Of a DNA stretch of 64,000 nucleotides, positions 42,562 to 52,838 are shown in pieces. Both the position numbers and the translations under genes were made by a program. Source of the DNA: Alphaproteobacteria bacterium LSUCC0396 (GTDB lineage Bacteria > Pseudomonadota > Alphaproteobacteria > Puniceispirillales > Puniceispirillaceae); assembly GCA_041228345.1 (NCBI GenBank), contig CP166131.1, positions 2,039,001 to 2,103,000 of the forward strand. Reading direction: 5' to 3'. How positions within the stretch are numbered: the stretch's first letter is position 1; each line of letters opens with the position of its first letter. The notes beneath the pieces were generated by a model. It was not told where the DNA came from, ran no database searches, and was given only the letters and a program-made list of their open reading frames with translations.

Positions 42562-43755
42562 ATGCCTGTTTTATTGCTTGTGGTGTTTATCAATTTTGTT
42601 GGTATTGGCGCGCTTATTCCGGTTTTGCCCTACACGGTAATTGAAACCCTTGGCCTGTCGGCAACGGTGATGACATTGCTGTTGGCATCATTTGCCTTTG
42701 CGATGTTTTTATCAAATCCGCTTCTTGGTCGTTTGTCTGATCATGTTGGGCGGCGCCCGGTTCTAATGTTCAGCCTCGCGGTGAATGTTATGGCGCATAT
42801 CTGGTTTGCCTTGTCGGATGATATTGTCCATATGTTTGCGGCGCGAATTCTGGCTGGTCTTGCAGCGGGCAATACAGGCGTCATTCAGGCAATGATTGCC
42901 GACCGCGTCGAGGCCAAGGATCGGGCCCGCTATATGGGGCTGTTTGGGGCGGCAATCGGAACTGGCTTTGTTGCTGGACCGGCGCTTGGCGGGCTGTTTA
43001 GCGGATTAGGCGATGGGCCACTTCATCAGGCACCATTTTTGCTGGCTGCCGGGTTTGGTGTGATTGCGTTCATACTGTCGATGCGATTGAGCGAGAGTGC
43101 GGCGGCTGCCCCAGCACAAAAAGCACCAACAGCGCCGCTTGGAGCGCGGTTAAGAACGGTTCTTCGCAGTGAATTGGCGCTCTATGCGCTGGCGTTTTTC
43201 TGTCTGAACCTGTCATTTGCGCAGGTAGAGGCCAGCTACATCCTGCTGCTTCGTGACTATCTTGGCTTTGGGGCAAAGCAAACCGGCTGGCTGTTTACCT
43301 ATATTGGTGTCTGCATTGTTCTTGTTCAGGCCGGATTAATCAATGTTGCGGTGCGCTATTTAGGCGAGGTTGGCACGGTTGGATTTGGTGCCAGCATGCT
43401 GGTGTTTGGGCAGGTGATCACGGTGCTTTTGTCACTTGGTTTCATGCTTGGTAACACCTATCCGCTGGCGCAGATCGTCTTGACAACAACCGCGGTCTGT
43501 TTTGGCTTTGGCTTTAGCAATCCGGCATTATCAGCCGCGGCGAGTAATGCCGCCGGTAAAACCACCATGGGCGGCGCGCTTGGCACCGTTCAGGGGTTTG
43601 CTTCGCTTGGGCAGGTCGCCGGTCTGGTTCTGGCTGGCCCGTTATACCAGCTGGGTGGATCGCATTACCCGTTCGCTTTTGGCGCTGGCATCACCGCGGT
43701 TTTGTTAGGCGTTGTTTTCGTGCTTAAGCGGCGTCCACAGGTACGTTCAGCCTAA
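42562..43755 (+). CDS. MFS drug/metabolite exporter, TetA-like
   Basis: This 397-aa permease has twelve hydrophobic segments. The first half carries PVLLLVVFINFVGIGALIPV and the signature GRLSDHVGRRPVLMFSL, then RILAGLAAGNTGVIQAMIAD, which is the pattern of the TetA/DHA1 group of drug:proton antiporters. Helix 5 (GAAIGTGFVAGPALGGLFSG) holds the antiporter-type motif G-x8-G-x3-G-P-x2-G-G. The actual substrate is unknown, and such chromosomal homologues are not proof of antibiotic resistance. It converges with tldD, 31 bp between stops. Confidence 0.85.
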   Translation: MPVLLLVVFINFVGIGALIPVLPYTVIETLGLSATVMTLLLASFAFAMFLSNPLLGRLSDHVGRRPVLMFSLAVNVMAHIWFALSDDIVHMFAARILAGLAAGNTGVIQAMIADRVEAKDRARYMGLFGAAIGTGFVAGPALGGLFSGLGDGPLHQAPFLLAAGFGVIAFILSMRLSESAAAAPAQKAPTAPLGARLRTVLRSELALYALAFFCLNLSFAQVEASYILLLRDYLGFGAKQTGWLFTYIGVCIVLVQAGLINVAVRYLGEVGTVGFGASMLVFGQVITVLLSLGFMLGNTYPLAQIVLTTTAVCFGFGFSNPALSAAASNAAGKTTMGGALGTVQGFASLGQVAGLVLAGPLYQLGGSHYPFAFGAGITAVLLGVVFVLKRRPQVRSA

Positions 43756-43786
43756 ATCGGGCGTCAGCGGTTCGGTGCTGTTGCGC

Positions 43787-45226
43787 TTAAGCGGCTTCGG
43801 TGCCACCGACCGTAACGCCGCCCATTTTCACCGTTGGCTGGCCGACGCCGACCGGAACGCTTTGTCCCGCCTTGCCGCACGTGCCAATGCCACTATCCAG
43901 CTTGGTGTCATTGCCGATCATGGTAATCTTTGACATGGCGTCAGGGCCATTGCCGATTAGCGTCGCCCCTTTCACCGGCGCACCGATCTTGCCATTTTCA
44001 ACAAGATAGGCCTCGGCCGCCGAAAAGACGAATTTGCCAGAGGTGATATCGACCTGACCGCCGCCAAAATTGACCGCGTAAATGCCCTTTTTCATTGAGG
44101 CAACAATCTCTTGCGGATCAGCATCGCCATTTTCCATATAGGTGTTGGTCATCCGCGGCATTGGCGCGTGTGCATATGATTCGCGCCGTCCATTGCCGGT
44201 TGCGTCAACGCCCATAAGGCGGGCGTTCTGACGATCCTGCATATAGCCTTTCAAGATGCCATCTTCGATCAACACATTGCGCCGGCTTGGGGTGCCCTCA
44301 TCATCGACGGTGATCGAGCCGCGCCGGTCGGCAATGGTGCCGTCATCAATGACTGTCACGCCCTTTGAGGCAACTTGTTGGCCAATCCGGCCACTGAACA
44401 CCGAGGTGCCTTTGCGGTTGAAATCGCCTTCAAGCCCGTGGCCAACGGCCTCATGCAGCATCACGCCCGGCCAGCCTGCGCCAAGCACAACTTCCATTTC
44501 CCCGGCAGGTGTCGGCACGGATTGCAAATTTAAAACGGCAATCCGCAATGCCTCATCGACCTGAGATTGCCAGCTTTCCGGCGTTAGCCACTGATCGAGC
44601 ATAACCCGACCACCAGCACCAGCACCGCCCGATTCCATCCGGCCGTTCTGTTCGACGGCAATCCAGATATTGATCCGCACCAAGGGGCGGATATCAGCAA
44701 CCCGAATACCGTCGGCACGCATGATCTGGACGGCCTGCCATGATCCGGCAAGGCTGGCGCTGACCTGCTTGACCCGCGAATCCGAATCGCGGGCATAGGC
44801 GTCAATTTCCTGCAAAAGTTTGATTTTAGTGTCAAACGACGTCGCATTCAGCGGGTTTTGATCTGAATAAAGTGGATTGTTTGCACCCGCGCTAGGGGCC
44901 AGTGCCGCGTTCCCGCTATAGCCCTTGGTGACGGCTGATACACTGTCGGCAGCGCGTTTCAGCGCAGCTTCAGACAATTCGCCAGCATGAGCATAGCCAT
45001 GCGCCTCACCAGCCACCGCACGAAGGCCAAACCCGCTTGACTGGTCGTAACTGGCTGTTTTCAGGCGGCCATCATCAAAGGCCAGCATTTCTGCATGACG
45101 CATTTCGAGAAATAATTCGCCATCATCACCACCAGACAGCGCATCACGGACAATTTTGCCAGTGCGCTGCAAATCTAGATTGGTGCGGGTAAAAAACAGT
45201 TCGTCGGTTTGCTGAAGCAGATCCAT
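43787..45226 (-). CDS. tldD: metallopeptidase TldD
   Basis: This 479-aa protein is the catalytic subunit of the TldD/TldE complex. The zinc motif HEAVGHGLEGDF (H-E-x3-H) sits near residue 258 in PGVMLHEAVGHGLEGD, preceded by EVVLGAGWPGVML and followed by FSGRIGQQVASKGVTVIDDG and a C-terminal Y-x-V-x-F-G-G-G-Q-V stretch (YAVNFGGGQVDITSGKF). Its partner PmbA/TldE is encoded at 35.9-37.3 kb, in a separate unit. No precursor peptide or modification cluster was seen. It converges with an MFS gene and has the cox operon divergent upstream. Confidence 0.95.
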   Translation of the reverse strand: MDLLQQTDELFFTRTNLDLQRTGKIVRDALSGGDDGELFLEMRHAEMLAFDDGRLKTASYDQSSGFGLRAVAGEAHGYAHAGELSEAALKRAADSVSAVTKGYSGNAALAPSAGANNPLYSDQNPLNATSFDTKIKLLQEIDAYARDSDSRVKQVSASLAGSWQAVQIMRADGIRVADIRPLVRINIWIAVEQNGRMESGGAGAGGRVMLDQWLTPESWQSQVDEALRIAVLNLQSVPTPAGEMEVVLGAGWPGVMLHEAVGHGLEGDFNRKGTSVFSGRIGQQVASKGVTVIDDGTIADRRGSITVDDEGTPSRRNVLIEDGILKGYMQDRQNARLMGVDATGNGRRESYAHAPMPRMTNTYMENGDADPQEIVASMKKGIYAVNFGGGQVDITSGKFVFSAAEAYLVENGKIGAPVKGATLIGNGPDAMSKITMIGNDTKLDSGIGTCGKAGQSVPVGVGQPTVKMGGVTVGGTEAA

Positions 45227-45554
45227 GATCCATCCTGACCAGACAGGTTAACGTAAATGATATGACTCGGGTGGATGCACCCGGCCAAACCTTCGATGAT
45301 AGAGATGATGGGCTTGTTTGCGATGAAATTCAAGGCTTGAGCTTGGCTTCATTTCAGTCATGGCCGGTGGCAAGTCAGATTTTACGGCGAAAAAGGGAAA
45401 AAAGTTAAAAATTATAGCGACAGGCTGCCGCATGGGGCTTTTCTATTCAGCCCAAACAGTCTAAACAAATCCGGTTCGGTGGGTAGGTCTGTCGCCTGTG
45501 CCACCTGACCAGATGATTTTGAACGACAGATGACGAATTTTGGGAGAGGAATCC
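45227..45554. other. 328-bp divergent spacer between tldD and the cox operon
   Basis: This spacer must hold the promoters of tldD (minus) and of the cytochrome oxidase operon (plus). It contains an A-rich stretch (around 45385-45420) and a weak hairpin GGGCT/AGCCC (45435-45453), but I could not assign a -35/-10 pair with confidence. No gene was seen in it. Confidence 0.5.
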
Positions 45555-46448
45555 ATGCCAATTTTGGCCAAATTCAATGCGCTACTCGCGCAGTTTCTTT
45601 CGGGACGCAAGGCAGCTAAACTCGCCGGTGTTTTATGTGGTGGTGTTGCGCTGGCTTTGAGTGCGACTGGCGCGGCTATGGCAGCAGCGCCCGTGCCGTG
45701 GCAGATGGATCTACAGCCACCGGCGGGATCACTCGCTGAGATGGCGACTGACCTGCATAATCTATTGCTGGTGGTCATAACGCTCATTTCGCTGTTTGTC
45801 CTCGCTTTGCTGATTTATGTCGGTGTGCGTTTCCGTGCGAGCCGTAACCCAAACCCGTCAAAGACATCGCATCACACCGTGATCGAAATCCTGTGGACGG
45901 TCATTCCGGTTCTGATCCTTGTTGGCATTGCGGTTCCGTCATTCCGTTTGCTCTATTACATGGACCGCACAAACGAAACCGATATGGTGATCAAGGTTAC
46001 TGGGAATCAGTGGTACTGGAACTACAGCTACCCCGACGAAGGCATCGCCTTTGACAGCTATATGGTGGATGAGGCTAATCTAAAGCCCGGCCAGCCGCGC
46101 CTATTGACCGTCGACAACCCGATGGTCGTGCCAGAAGGCACCCGGATCAAACTGCTGATCACCGGTAATGACGTGATGCATTCGTTCTTTGTGCCGTCAC
46201 TTGCAGTGCAGATTTACGCCTTTATCGGCCGCACGAACGAAGCCTGGATTGACGTGCCGGTTGGCGGCCAGACCTATTACGGCCAATGCAACCAGATTTG
46301 CGGCGTAAACCACGCCTATATGCCGATCGAGGTAAAGGCCCTGCCAAAGGCTGAATACGCCGCTTGGCTGGCCAATGCCAAAAAAGAATTTGCGTCGAAC
46401 GAGGTCGTTCCTGCGCAAACAGAAGTTACTTTGGCATCAGCCAAATAA
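45555..46448 (+). CDS. coxB: cytochrome c oxidase subunit II
   Basis: This 297-aa subunit takes electrons from cytochrome c through its CuA centre. A signal peptide ends near ATGAAMA-AAP (about residue 43), two membrane helices follow (LLVVITLISLFVLALLIYVG and ILWTVIPVLILVGIAVP), then the periplasmic cupredoxin domain with VTGNQWYWNYSYPD (electron entry) and the CuA site GQCNQICGVNHAYMP (C-x3-C-x3-H-x3-M). The ATG at 45555 has GGAGAGGAA just upstream. First gene of the cox operon. Confidence 0.97.
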   Translation: MPILAKFNALLAQFLSGRKAAKLAGVLCGGVALALSATGAAMAAAPVPWQMDLQPPAGSLAEMATDLHNLLLVVITLISLFVLALLIYVGVRFRASRNPNPSKTSHHTVIEILWTVIPVLILVGIAVPSFRLLYYMDRTNETDMVIKVTGNQWYWNYSYPDEGIAFDSYMVDEANLKPGQPRLLTVDNPMVVPEGTRIKLLITGNDVMHSFFVPSLAVQIYAFIGRTNEAWIDVPVGGQTYYGQCNQICGVNHAYMPIEVKALPKAEYAAWLANAKKEFASNEVVPAQTEVTLASAK

Positions 46449-48053
<1,605 letters not shown>

Positions 48054-48087
48054 GGTAGGGCATAGCCCGTTTTTGAAAGGCATTTTG

Positions 48088-49017
48088 ATGGCTGTTACAT
48101 CAAACCAGCACATGATCAACGACACCGACGGCTTGTTTGAGCCGTCGGTTGCCGATTTTTGGTCACTGTTGAAACCACGGGTGATGAGCCTGGTCATTTT
48201 CACAGGCTTTGCTGGCATGTATGTGGCACCGGGTGCCGTGCATCCGTTGGTGTTTGCGATCTCGCTGTTTGCGATTGCCGCCGGGGCGGGTGCGTCGGGT
48301 GCAATCAATCAATGGTATGACCGTGATATCGACGCGATCATGACCCGCACCAAAACCCGGCCTATTCCAGCCGGTGTTATGGCGCCTGCCGAAGCGCTGA
48401 CCATGGGTTTGGTTATCTCGGCGCTATCTGTTTTGTTGCTTGGTCTTGCGGCAAATTGGCTGGCCGCGGGGCTGCTTGCCTTTACCATTTTCTTTTATGC
48501 TGTTGTCTATACTGTCTGGCTGAAGCGCAGTACACCGCAAAACATCGTTATCGGCGGTGCGGCGGGCGCCTTGCCACCCGTGATTGGCTGGGCCGCGGTT
48601 ACCGGCAGCCTGTCAATCGAGCCATTGTTACTATTTGCCATTATCTTTATTTGGACACCGCCGCATTTCTGGGCGCTGGCACTGGTTAAAAATGACGATT
48701 ATAAGGCCGCTAATGTGCCGATGCTGCCGGTCGTGGCGGGGGCCTTGGAAACACGTCGTCAGATTGTAATCTATGCGGTTCTGCTGGCACCACTGGCCGT
48801 TGTGCCGTCATTTATTGGTATGGCGTCTGTCGGTTATGGCGTTATTGCCAGCATCGCTGGAGCGCTGTTTGTTGGGATGAGCGTGCACCTATATAAAACC
48901 GGCGATCACAAACACGCAATGCGCCTGTTTGCCTATTCAATCTTGTATCTGTTCCTGCTGTTCCTAGGGCTGGTGATTGACCATGCTATTCTTGGCTATC
49001 TGGCGGGAGCGGCCTGA
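48088..49017 (+). CDS. ctaB: protohaem IX farnesyltransferase (haem O synthase)
   Basis: This 309-aa membrane prenyltransferase makes haem O, the precursor of haem A for CoxA. The diagnostic segments are [40 protein letters not shown] with the N/D-x-x-D motif, [20 protein letters not shown] and [20 protein letters not shown]. The ATG at 48088 has GAAAGG about 9 nt upstream. The frame is open into the coxA 3' end but no start there is credible. Its stop overlaps the next small gene (TGATG). Confidence 0.96.
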   Translation: MAVTSNQHMINDTDGLFEPSVADFWSLLKPRVMSLVIFTGFAGMYVAPGAVHPLVFAISLFAIAAGAGASGAINQWYDRDIDAIMTRTKTRPIPAGVMAPAEALTMGLVISALSVLLLGLAANWLAAGLLAFTIFFYAVVYTVWLKRSTPQNIVIGGAAGALPPVIGWAAVTGSLSIEPLLLFAIIFIWTPPHFWALALVKNDDYKAANVPMLPVVAGALETRRQIVIYAVLLAPLAVVPSFIGMASVGYGVIASIAGALFVGMSVHLYKTGDHKHAMRLFAYSILYLFLLFLGLVIDHAILGYLAGAA

Positions 49018-49160
49018 TGGAACGTCGCCGTCAGCCAAAGACCGCAACCGAAATGCAGCAGATGCGCAAAAAGCGTAATCTTGCGCTGCTTGCGGTAATT
49101 GGCGGATTGGTTCTGCTGTTTTATGTGCTGACCTTGGTAAAGATTGGCGGTGCAACATGA
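49017..49160 (+). CDS. coxF: 47-aa cytochrome oxidase operon microprotein (CoxF-like)
   Basis: The ATG at 49017 overlaps the ctaB stop by one base, and the TGA at 49158-49160 overlaps the ctaG ATG (49157) by four, so this tiny gene is coupled on both sides. It encodes 47 residues: a basic, polar N-terminus ([20 protein letters not shown]) and one membrane helix (NLALLAVIGGLVLLFYVLTL) ending KIGGAT. Position and layout match CoxF-like small proteins seen in alphaproteobacterial cox operons between ctaB and ctaG; a role in oxidase assembly is assumed and not shown. Confidence 0.85.
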   Translation: MERRRQPKTATEMQQMRKKRNLALLAVIGGLVLLFYVLTLVKIGGAT

Positions 49161-49735
49161 TCGCGCGATCCAGCATGGCCGCACCGAACGGTAATCGCCG
49201 CACCTTGGCCATTTTGGGTATTCTGGTGGCGGGTATGGTTGGCCTATCCTATGCATCAGTGCCGCTTTATCAGCTGTTTTGCAAAGTGACCGGCTATGGC
49301 GGCACGACGCAGGTTGCCGATCAAAGCTCTAGTCAGATTGTGGCCGATTATCCGGTTGATGTGCGCTTTGATGCGAATGTGAACCCGTCATTGAACTGGA
49401 AATTTGTTCCAGTTGATCGGAAAGTAACGTTAAACCCGGGTGAGGAAGTGGTCATTAATTACCGCGCCACAAATATGGGCGATGTGCCCAGCACCGGCAC
49501 CTCTACATTCAATGTAACGCCGGTCAAAGCGGGCCCATTTTTTATGAAGCTGGATTGTTTTTGTTTTATCGAACAGACATTACAGCCCGGAGAATCTGTC
49601 GACATGCCAGTACGGTTTTTTGTCGACCCAGAAATTGTGACGGATGAAAATGCTAATGACATTCGGGAAATAACCCTGTCATACACATTTTTCCCGGCAC
49701 TTGAGAGCAACTCGGCTAAGAGTCGCACGCAATAA
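49157..49735 (+). CDS. ctaG: cytochrome c oxidase assembly protein CtaG/Cox11
   Basis: This 192-aa single-span protein delivers copper to the CuB site of subunit I. One membrane helix (residues 16-33) is followed by a periplasmic immunoglobulin-like domain beginning SVPLYQLFCKVTGYGGTT (the conserved cysteine is C42). The copper-binding motif is CFCF (134-137) in KLDCFCFIEQTL. Length and order match Cox11. It starts inside the end of coxF and is followed by subunit III 54 bp downstream. Confidence 0.96.
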   Translation: MIARSSMAAPNGNRRTLAILGILVAGMVGLSYASVPLYQLFCKVTGYGGTTQVADQSSSQIVADYPVDVRFDANVNPSLNWKFVPVDRKVTLNPGEEVVINYRATNMGDVPSTGTSTFNVTPVKAGPFFMKLDCFCFIEQTLQPGESVDMPVRFFVDPEIVTDENANDIREITLSYTFFPALESNSAKSRTQ

Positions 49736-49789
49736 TCGAGGAGAGGTGGCTGGATAAAACATTACCAGCCAGATTTTGAGGAGACGAAC

Positions 49790-50575
49790 ATGAGTGGTGC
49801 AAATAAACACCCCTATCATCTAGTAGAAGCAAGCCCATGGCCAGCGGTCGGGTCGGCCGCAGCCTTTACCGCGGCAGTTGGCGGTGTCATGTATATGCAT
49901 GAAGTGGCCTATGGAGTTGCTGTTTTGGGACTTGGATTTGCGCTGGTTTTGGCAACCATGTTCATGTGGTGGCGCGACATTATCCGCGAGGCCGAATATC
50001 AGGGACACCATACGCCGATCGTTCAGATTGGTATGCGTTACGGCATGATGCTGTTCATCACGTCAGAAGTGATGTTCTTTGTCGCGTTTTTCTGGGCGTT
50101 CTTTGATCGCGCCATTTATCCGAATGACGGGGTATGGCCGCCAGAAGGCATCATCACTTTTGATCCGTTTGACCTGCCATTGATCAACACATTGGTTTTG
50201 CTTTTATCGGGGTGTACAGTCACATGGGCGCATCATGCGTTACAGCATGGCAACCGTAAGGATTTCATGACCGGCCTTGCTATGACCATTGTGCTGGGCG
50301 CGCTTTTCACCGGCTTGCAGGCGATTGAGTACAGCCATGCAGAGTTTGGGTTTACCGATGGTATTTATCCGTCAGTCTTTTACATGGCGACCGGATTTCA
50401 TGGCTTTCATGTTCTTGTTGGTACGTTGTTTCTGGCAGTCTGCTGGTTCCGTGGCCGTGCTGGTCATTTTACTGCTGATCAGCATTTTGGATTTGAGGCT
50501 GCGGCATGGTACTGGCACTTTGTCGACGTTGTTTGGCTGTTCCTGTTTGCCGCCGTTTACTGGTGGGGTGGTTGA
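49790..50575 (+). CDS. coxC: cytochrome c oxidase subunit III
   Basis: This 261-aa subunit with seven membrane helices stabilises subunit I and binds lipids. It shows KHPYHLVEASPWPAVGSAAA at the N-terminus, WWRDIIREAEYQGHHTPIVQ, YGMMLFITSEVMFFVAFFWAF (the conserved glutamate) and, at the C-terminus, FGFEAAAWYWHFVDVVWLFLF. GAGGAGACGAAC precedes the ATG at 49790. The spacing from ctaG and to surf1 (119 bp) suggests continued operon transcription. Confidence 0.97.
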   Translation: MSGANKHPYHLVEASPWPAVGSAAAFTAAVGGVMYMHEVAYGVAVLGLGFALVLATMFMWWRDIIREAEYQGHHTPIVQIGMRYGMMLFITSEVMFFVAFFWAFFDRAIYPNDGVWPPEGIITFDPFDLPLINTLVLLLSGCTVTWAHHALQHGNRKDFMTGLAMTIVLGALFTGLQAIEYSHAEFGFTDGIYPSVFYMATGFHGFHVLVGTLFLAVCWFRGRAGHFTADQHFGFEAAAWYWHFVDVVWLFLFAAVYWWGG

Positions 50576-50694
50576 TCATCAACCGCTTCAGGCATAATGT
50601 CTGCAGCTAGAATTTTAAAAAATCGGGGTGTCGGCGCTAGGGTAAATACGCGCTGGCGCCCTTTTTGACATGGCGATGCCATGAAGGTATGACA

Positions 50695-51426
50695 ATGAAA
50701 TTCCGCCCGTTTCTATGGTTGACGATTGTATCCCTGCCAGCATTGTTGGTGTTAGTTGGGCTTGGATCATGGCAGTTGCAGCGACTGCAGTGGAAAAATG
50801 ACCTGATTTCCAGCTTTGAGGCACGTGCGGCCGCCCCCGCCATCGCGGTTCCGGCGGCAGATGCCGGCCTTGACGATGTTGAATTTCGGCGGCTGTCACT
50901 TGAGGGCGCGTTTCTGCATGATCGGGAAATATTCCTGACCGGTCGCACCTATGAAGGCAATGCCGGCTTTCATGTCGTAACACCATTTAAACTGGATGAT
51001 GGACGGTTGATCCTGATCAATCGTGGTTGGGTATCTGAAGATTACCGTGATCCGGCCAAACGCAGCTTTTCGCAAATTAATGGGAAAACCTCGGTTGCCG
51101 GGATTTTGCGCCGTCCGGGGGTTAAAGGCTATTTTGTTCCGGAAAACGAGCCTGATAACGGCTTTTGGTTTACCCTAATCCCCGGCCAGATCAACCAGCA
51201 TCTGGGGCTGGACGCTGCCGCTATCAACGCATTTTATGCCGATGCTGTGCGCACCTCAGACGTTGTGACATTGCCAATTGCGGCCAAGACAAAGCTGAAT
51301 TTGAGGAATGCCCACCTCAGTTATGCGTTAACATGGTATGGTATTGCGCTGGCCTTAATCGGGGTATACATCGCGTTCCATTATCAGGCGGGACGGTTGC
51401 AATTCAAACGCGGCCAAAAGGATTAG
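50695..51426 (+). CDS. surf1: SURF1-family oxidase assembly protein
   Basis: This 243-aa inner-membrane protein assists insertion of haem a into subunit I. Two membrane helices flank a periplasmic domain: the first (PFLWLTIVSLPALLVLVGLG) is followed by the SURF1 signature GSWQLQRLQWKNDLI, and the second (ALTWYGIALALIGVYIAF) lies near the C-terminus. DDVEFRRLSLEGAF and LINRGWVSEDYRDP are also typical. The ATG at 50695 has AAGG 8 nt upstream; a longer open frame upstream lacks a good start. The stop is 2 bp before thrC. Confidence 0.93.
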   Translation: MKFRPFLWLTIVSLPALLVLVGLGSWQLQRLQWKNDLISSFEARAAAPAIAVPAADAGLDDVEFRRLSLEGAFLHDREIFLTGRTYEGNAGFHVVTPFKLDDGRLILINRGWVSEDYRDPAKRSFSQINGKTSVAGILRRPGVKGYFVPENEPDNGFWFTLIPGQINQHLGLDAAAINAFYADAVRTSDVVTLPIAAKTKLNLRNAHLSYALTWYGIALALIGVYIAFHYQAGRLQFKRGQKD

Positions 51427-51428
51427 AA

Positions 51429-52838
51429 ATGGATTATATCAGCACGCGTGGACAAGATGGCCCCCTAGGGTTCGAGCAGGCGCTATTAAGCGGTCTGGCC
51501 CGCGATGGTGGTCTTTATCTGCCGGTGGAATGGCCGCGTTTCAGTTCGGACGAAATCGCCGCGATGAGAGGCCTTTCTTATGCCGATCTTGCGGGCAGGA
51601 TCATGGCACCATTTTGCGATGGCGAAATCAGCGAAGCAGAATTAAGTGCGATGGCCGCTGATGCCTATGCGGCGTTTGATCATCCGGCAATCGCACCATT
51701 GGTGCAGCTAAATGACAATATTCACATATTAGAGCTGTTTCACGGCCCAACGATTGCCTTTAAAGATTATGCGATGCAGTTTTTGGCGCGTGCTTTTGAC
51801 CGGGCATTGGCCAAGAAGAACCAGCATGCGGTCATTCTCGGCGCAACCAGTGGCGATACTGGTTCGGCCGCACTTGAGGCATTTCAGGGGCGCAAATCGG
51901 TAGATGTGTTTATTCTGTTTCCCGATGGCCGCGTATCGCCGGTACAACAACGCCAGATGACATCGGTGATTGCTGATGGCGCTTTTGCGGTTTCGGTAAA
52001 AGGTGATTTTGACGATTGTCAGGCACTTGTCAAAACCCTGTTTAACGATCATCAATTCCGTGATGCGGTTAACCTGTCAGCGGTCAATTCGATTAACTGG
52101 GCGCGGTTAATGCCGCAGATTGTCTATTATTTCTCATCGGCATTGGCTCTGGGTGCGCCCGAACAGAAAGTCGCATTTTCGGTGCCGACCGGCAATTTTG
52201 GCAATGTCTTTGCGGGCTATGCTGCGGTGCAAATGGGGCTGCCGATCGAACGTCTGATCGTCGCGTCAAACCAAAACGACATTCTGCCACGGTTTTTCGA
52301 GGCCGGAACAATGGCGCGTGAGGCCGTTGTGCCGTCGCTGAGCCCATCAATGGATATTCAGGTTTCGAGCAATTTTGAGCGGTTGTTGTTCGAACTGCTC
52401 GGCCGTGACGGCAGCAGGACAGCATCGGTGATGCATGACTTTGCGACGACTGGCCAGTTCAGCCTTGATAATGATGTTATGGCCGGGGCTCATCGCCTTT
52501 TTTCTGCCTATCGGTTGGATGATGCTGGCACGATTGCCGAGATTGCCACGACCGCGAAAAATGATGGCATGGTTCTCGACCCCCATAGTGCGGTGGGGCT
52601 GTCGGCGGCGCGGCGCGCTCATGCGGATGGCACGGTGCCAACAGATATACCGATTATCAGCCTCGCTTGTGCGCATCCGGCAAAATTTGAAACTGCGGTT
52701 GAAACCGCCACCGGCGAAAAGCCTGTTTTGCCGCCGCATATGGCTGACCTGATGACAAGACCCGAACAGATGCAGACCGTCTCCGCCGATGCAGATGCGG
52801 TAAAGGCACTGGTGCTGGCACGAAAGCGAAGCGCATGA
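51429..52838 (+). CDS. thrC: threonine synthase
   Basis: This 469-aa PLP enzyme makes threonine from O-phosphohomoserine. It has the class 1 (bacterial/fungal) form: YISTRGQDGPLGFEQALLSG at the N-terminus, the PLP lysine in HGPTIAFKDYAMQFLARAF, GATSGDTGSAALEAF for the phosphate, and VPTGNFGNVFAGYAA in the middle. The ATG at 51429 has AAAGGA overlapping the surf1 stop. It lies between surf1 and the M16 peptidase, an order conserved in many Alphaproteobacteria although the functions are unrelated. thrB is 5-6 kb away. Confidence 0.96.
   Translation: MDYISTRGQDGPLGFEQALLSGLARDGGLYLPVEWPRFSSDEIAAMRGLSYADLAGRIMAPFCDGEISEAELSAMAADAYAAFDHPAIAPLVQLNDNIHILELFHGPTIAFKDYAMQFLARAFDRALAKKNQHAVILGATSGDTGSAALEAFQGRKSVDVFILFPDGRVSPVQQRQMTSVIADGAFAVSVKGDFDDCQALVKTLFNDHQFRDAVNLSAVNSINWARLMPQIVYYFSSALALGAPEQKVAFSVPTGNFGNVFAGYAAVQMGLPIERLIVASNQNDILPRFFEAGTMAREAVVPSLSPSMDIQVSSNFERLLFELLGRDGSRTASVMHDFATTGQFSLDNDVMAGAHRLFSAYRLDDAGTIAEIATTAKNDGMVLDPHSAVGLSAARRAHADGTVPTDIPIISLACAHPAKFETAVETATGEKPVLPPHMADLMTRPEQMQTVSADADAVKALVLARKRSA

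Noticed and set aside
42562-43755. Tetracycline resistance determinant
   Set aside because: Only general DHA1/TetA-like features are present; chromosomal MFS exporters of this type are common and the substrate cannot be inferred.
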